Assembly (NCBI GenBank): GCA_047972415.1
Contig: JBKEAN010000060.1
Span: 1-10,182 of the forward strand
DNA: 10,182 nucleotides
Source of the DNA: Mangrovibacterium sp047972415
GTDB taxonomy: Bacteria > Bacteroidota > Bacteroidia > Bacteroidales > Prolixibacteraceae
Reading direction: 5' to 3'
Shown here: positions 7,922 to 10,182 of the stretch, piece after piece
Layout: each line of letters begins with the position of its first letter
How positions within the stretch are numbered: position 1 is the first letter of the stretch
Notes under the pieces: generated by a model
What the model was told of the DNA's origin: nothing
The model's database searches: none
The model's input: the letters and a program-made list of their open reading frames with translations, nothing else
Position numbers and translations under genes: made by a program

Positions 7922-8527
7922 TCAATGAAACAAGTCGAGCAGAAAAATGAGGAAAATCTTCTCCCGGTGTGGTTCCAGGAATAGGCGAAGTTTTTTGAGA
8001 GCAATAGTCATTTGGTTTTCAACGGTTTTAACCGACACGCCCAACTGTTCGGCAATCTGTTTGTTGCTTAAATCCTTTTGCTTACTCAGAAGAAATATTT
8101 CACGGCATTTTTCGGGTAAACCAGAAATCGCCTCTTCGAGAATCCGGCGAAACTCATCCACACCAGAATAATGGTCGAACGGAATCTCTTCAATGTATTG
8201 CTCCCGTTTGGAAAGTTTGTCGCGTAAATGCTGTTCCGACTTTCCGGCGCGGATAACATTCAGGCTTTTGTATTTTGAAGCGCCATAAAGATACGAGCGC
8301 ACTGATGTGTTTACTTTAATCTTTTGTTTGTTTTCCCAAAAATAGACGAAAATATCCTGTACAACTTCCTCTGCCAAAGCCCGATCCTTCAGATACAGGT
8401 TGACAAAATTGCATAAATCCCGGTAATACTTATCGAAAAAGTACCGGAAAGCCAGTTTATCGCCGTCAATCATCCGCCCAATGATAAACAACTCGTCGGC
8501 ATTTACTTGTGTATCCACTGTTTCCAT
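7922..8527 (-). CDS. ECF-type RNA polymerase sigma factor (Bacteroidota sigma-70 expansion family)
   Basis: A 201-residue group IV (ECF) sigma factor that would direct RNA polymerase to the susCD promoter when released by FecR. Sigma region 2 lies at about residues 27-93: YFFDKYYRDLCNFV, then the AEEVVQDIFVYFWENK core-binding and -10 recognition helix, then SYLYGASKYKSLNVIR. Region 4 lies at about 130-182: LPEKCREIFLLSKQKDLSNKQIAEQLGVSVKTVENQ has the helix-turn-helix (about 155-175) that reads the -35 element. Region 3 is absent, as expected. Length and motifs match the Bacteroides expansion family of sigma factors (TIGR02985 type). The C-terminus ends in a short strongly hydrophobic tail (IFLIFLLDLF, 191-200). 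ATG at 8527. A weak -7-like sequence TAAATTAG (8543-8550, minus strand, one mismatch to TAnnTTTG) lies about 16 bp upstream of the start codon. It is upstream of and co-oriented with fecR. Confidence 0.95.
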   Translation of the reverse strand: METVDTQVNADELFIIGRMIDGDKLAFRYFFDKYYRDLCNFVNLYLKDRALAEEVVQDIFVYFWENKQKIKVNTSVRSYLYGASKYKSLNVIRAGKSEQHLRDKLSKREQYIEEIPFDHYSGVDEFRRILEEAISGLPEKCREIFLLSKQKDLSNKQIAEQLGVSVKTVENQMTIALKKLRLFLEPHREKIFLIFLLDLFH

Positions 8528-8571
8528 CGGTTTTTCTGTCCACTAATTTAGCCTATTTTTCAAACCACCCG

Positions 8572-8604
8572 AAAAAAAAAGGATTGCCGTAGTGCCGCAA
8601 TCCT
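8572..8604 (-). terminator. Intrinsic terminator after the GH105 gene
   Basis: Bases 8580-8587 and 8597-8604 form a perfect 8-bp stem (AGGATTGC/GCAATCCT) with a 9-base loop. In minus-strand RNA the stem is followed directly by eight U's (complement of 8572-8579), a textbook intrinsic terminator. It is 93 bp downstream of the GH105 stop codon and about 45 bp upstream of the sigma-factor start, so it separates the GH105 unit from the sigma-fecR unit. The remaining bases between 8605 and 8697 show no other feature. Confidence 0.85.
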
Positions 8605-8697
8605 CTGTGTTTTGTTTAGTTTGTGAACACCGGGCCACGCTCCGGTTTCCTTTGGTTTGAAAAGTACGGGATTCAACGAGTCGTTCGGTGCGGTATT

Positions 8698-9918
8698 TCA
8701 GTTCTTTTCTTTGTCTATATCCTTCTGTAACTCAATGGCTGCCATAATGAAGGGGCCAATACCTTTGGGGTCGTTGTCGCGGATTTCGGTCGAAATGTAA
8801 TACTCGTACGAACCATCGCGGTACGGGTTACCTCCCAAGCCTGCCACAGCGCAACACTGGGTAAGCGAAATACTGCCGTCTTCTTCGGTTTTAACAAAAT
8901 TCTTCAGAATGCCATCCCAGCCTTTTTGGGCGGCTTCCATATACGTATCGTCAACATAACCCATGCGGTTGGCTTTAGCAAAAGCGTACACAAACATGGT
9001 TGATGCGGTTGATTCAATCCAGTTCCCTTCTTTACCCGGCTCGTCCATAACCTGCCACCAAACGTTCGAGGCCGGGTCCTGCGCTTGTTTTACGGCTGCA
9101 AAAACTGTTTGAAGAACATTCAAAAACTCGGCGCGTTGCGGGTGATTTTCGGGCAAATAGTCCAGAATATCGACCAAAGCCATCGCATACCAACCTTGTG
9201 CACGGCCCCAAACGTGTTGCGACAGGCCTGTTTCTTTGTTTGCCCAGGCTTGTTCGCGACTTTCGTCCCAACCATGAAAGTTCAGCCCGGTAATGCTATC
9301 GTGGGTGTGTTTTTGAATCGTGAATACCTGATGAATAACATCGTTAAAAGCGGCTGTATCGTTAAACACCTTTCCGTATTGTGCATGAAAAGGGTCGGCC
9401 ATATAAACACCGTCGAGCCACATTTGATACGGATAAACCTGTTTATGCCAGAAGCCGCCATCGGACGTGCGTGGTTGGCCTTCCAACTGGTGGTTCAACA
9501 GCTGAATGGCTTTTTCAAATTTTGGATTTTTGCTTTTCTCGTAAATCTCGAACAGGATTTTGCCCGAGTTTATCATATCGAGGTTGTAATTATCGAGCGT
9601 GTACGTATCAATACTACCGTCGTCATGAATCATTTTATCAGCATAGCCAAAACCATAATCGTAGTATTTTTGGTTACCGGTTTCGTTGGTCAGGCGTTGC
9701 ATGGCCAGGGTTACCAAGCCTTGGGTATAGCTCCATCTTGGGGTTGGCGAAAAGTCGAGCATGGAAGCATCCGGAAAACGCTTCATATCCGACTCAGCCA
9801 TTTTCAGTCCCCAGTCCAGGGGCTTCAATTCTGTTGTTTGTTTGGGTTGGCTGCACGAACTGCTTATCAACAAGCTTGCGGTGAACCCGATAAGGGCAAT
9901 GGGTTTGATTACGTTCAT
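8698..9918 (-). CDS. GH105 unsaturated rhamnogalacturonyl hydrolase (YteR/RhiN-like), exported
   Basis: This 406-residue protein should remove the 4,5-unsaturated galacturonic acid from the non-reducing end of oligosaccharides made by rhamnogalacturonan (or pectate) lyases, by hydrating the double bond. Family marks of the (alpha/alpha)6 barrel are: SPTPRWSYTQGL (57-68), LDNYNLDMINSGKIL (108-122), YPYQMWLDGVYMADPF (162-177) with Asp169 as the likely catalytic acid (equivalent to YteR Asp143), and WGRAQGWYAMAL (237-248), then GNWIESTASTMFVY (298-311). Length is typical of GH105. The start is set at the ATG at 9918: this gives a signal peptide ending at Cys22 (LLISSSC), so probably a lipoprotein, although Ser at -3 is a poor lipobox residue. 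The upstream extension to TTG at 9972 would bury the signal and overlap the promoter. It is transcribed separately from sigma-fecR-susCD. GH88 is a less likely alternative. Confidence 0.93.
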   Translation of the reverse strand: MNVIKPIALIGFTASLLISSSCSQPKQTTELKPLDWGLKMAESDMKRFPDASMLDFSPTPRWSYTQGLVTLAMQRLTNETGNQKYYDYGFGYADKMIHDDGSIDTYTLDNYNLDMINSGKILFEIYEKSKNPKFEKAIQLLNHQLEGQPRTSDGGFWHKQVYPYQMWLDGVYMADPFHAQYGKVFNDTAAFNDVIHQVFTIQKHTHDSITGLNFHGWDESREQAWANKETGLSQHVWGRAQGWYAMALVDILDYLPENHPQRAEFLNVLQTVFAAVKQAQDPASNVWWQVMDEPGKEGNWIESTASTMFVYAFAKANRMGYVDDTYMEAAQKGWDGILKNFVKTEEDGSISLTQCCAVAGLGGNPYRDGSYEYYISTEIRDNDPKGIGPFIMAAIELQKDIDKEKN

Positions 9919-9969
9919 TTGTTTATTGTTTGCATTAATTCCGGAAGCAAATGCGGTTCCCGGTGCTTG

Positions 9970-9977
9970 CAAAGATA
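9970..9977 (-). promoter_or_regulatory. Bacteroidota-type -7 promoter element for the GH105 gene
   Basis: The minus strand reads TATCTTTG here, a full match to the Bacteroidota housekeeping -7 consensus TAnnTTTG, followed by C. A -33 TTTG-like element is only weakly met: GCTG stands 19 bases upstream. The implied transcript would start just downstream and carry roughly a 45-50-base leader before the ATG at 9918. This suggests expression of GH105 by the main sigma factor, independent of the ECF sigma factor in this window. Confidence 0.6.
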
Positions 9978-10182
9978 AAAAGCGAGTGCCGGATTTCAGC
10001 CTTGTAAACTATCCGATTATGGGGGGTAAACTGCCGGAAGCAGCTCGCGCTGCGAAACCGTTGCCCTTTCGCACGTTTTTCGGTGGGGCGACAACAAATA
10101 AAAAATCTTTCGTAGTCAATTGGCCCTCAGCTGGTCGGGCTTTAGCGGCATTCCTTTTTTAGTCCTTAACAGGTTCCAGCGG
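9978..10182. other. Intergenic region upstream of GH105; possible 3' end of an upstream minus-strand gene
   Basis: No gene can be firmly placed here. Two minus-strand frames are open at the window edge: one reads PLEPVKD and stops at 10159-10161, the other reads RWNLLRTKKGMPLKPDQ and a few more residues and stops at 10116-10118. Either could be the tail of an upstream gene, and nothing visible favours one. A 5-bp hairpin with a GCGA tetraloop (10040-10053, minus strand) is present but has no U-tract. I see no convincing terminator, tRNA or repeat. Confidence 0.35.

Noticed and set aside
9919..9972. Longer GH105 start at TTG 9972
   Set aside because: It would place 18 residues in front of a complete signal peptide and overlap the TATCTTTG element.
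9085..9978. A 297-codon open frame on the plus strand opposite the GH105 gene
   Set aside because: It mirrors the GH105 gene, shows no known motif, and its amino-acid make-up looks like a translated antisense strand. The minus-strand frame has clear GH105 motifs.
10116..10160. Possible terminator of an upstream gene (GCCC/GGGC arms, then a distant T-run)
   Set aside because: The stem is only 4 bp with a 10-base loop, and the T-run is more than 15 bases away.
9761..10162. A 133-codon plus-strand frame running past the GH105 start, with a hydrophobic stretch
   Set aside because: Its hydrophobic part is the antisense of the GH105 signal peptide, and it contains the likely GH105 promoter. No domain is recognisable.
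1..10182. CRISPR array, tRNA, rRNA, transposase or phage genes
   Set aside because: No regularly spaced repeats, cloverleaf, terminal inverted repeats of an insertion sequence or transposase-like frame were seen.

Overview
The window is a piece of a polysaccharide utilisation locus (PUL) from a member of the Bacteroidota. The evidence is a SusC/SusD pair, a FecR-type anti-sigma factor next to a Bacteroidota-type ECF sigma factor, genes without Shine-Dalgarno sequences, and a TAnnTTTG-type promoter element. Gut Bacteroides and marine or soil relatives such as Prolixibacteraceae all fit, and the sequence alone does not settle the genus. All recognisable genes lie on the minus strand, so transcription runs from high to low coordinates. 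The predicted cargo is pectic glycan, probably rhamnogalacturonan-type oligosaccharides.

Layout in order of transcription. (1) 10182-9919 is a mostly non-coding leader. It may hold the last codons of an upstream gene at the edge, and it has a good -7 promoter element at 9970-9977. (2) 9918-8698 encodes a GH105 unsaturated rhamnogalacturonyl hydrolase exported to the envelope, followed by a strong terminator (8572-8604), so it is probably its own transcription unit. (3) 8527-7922 encodes an ECF sigma factor and 7847-6882 its FecR-like membrane anti-sigma factor. (4) A hairpin lies in the fecR-susC gap (6821-6850). (5) 6725-3144 encodes a SusC TonB-dependent transporter with an N-terminal STN signalling domain, and 3109-986 a large SusD-like lipoprotein only 34 bp downstream. 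(6) A terminator-like hairpin (936-966) follows, then the start of a secreted alpha/beta-hydrolase (918-1), cut by the window edge and probably a pectin-type esterase.

Proposed working model (inference from known families): SusD captures the oligosaccharide at the cell surface and SusC imports it with TonB energy. Substrate-loaded SusC signals through its periplasmic STN domain to FecR, which releases the ECF sigma factor to raise susCD transcription. The esterase strips ester groups. GH105 removes the unsaturated uronic acid left by a pectate or rhamnogalacturonan lyase, which would have to be encoded outside this window. The architecture is well precedented. I found no wholly unknown system. 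The points most worth checking are the control elements between genes (three hairpins and a separate GH105 promoter), the matched STN-like domains of SusC and FecR, and the long SusD C-terminus.
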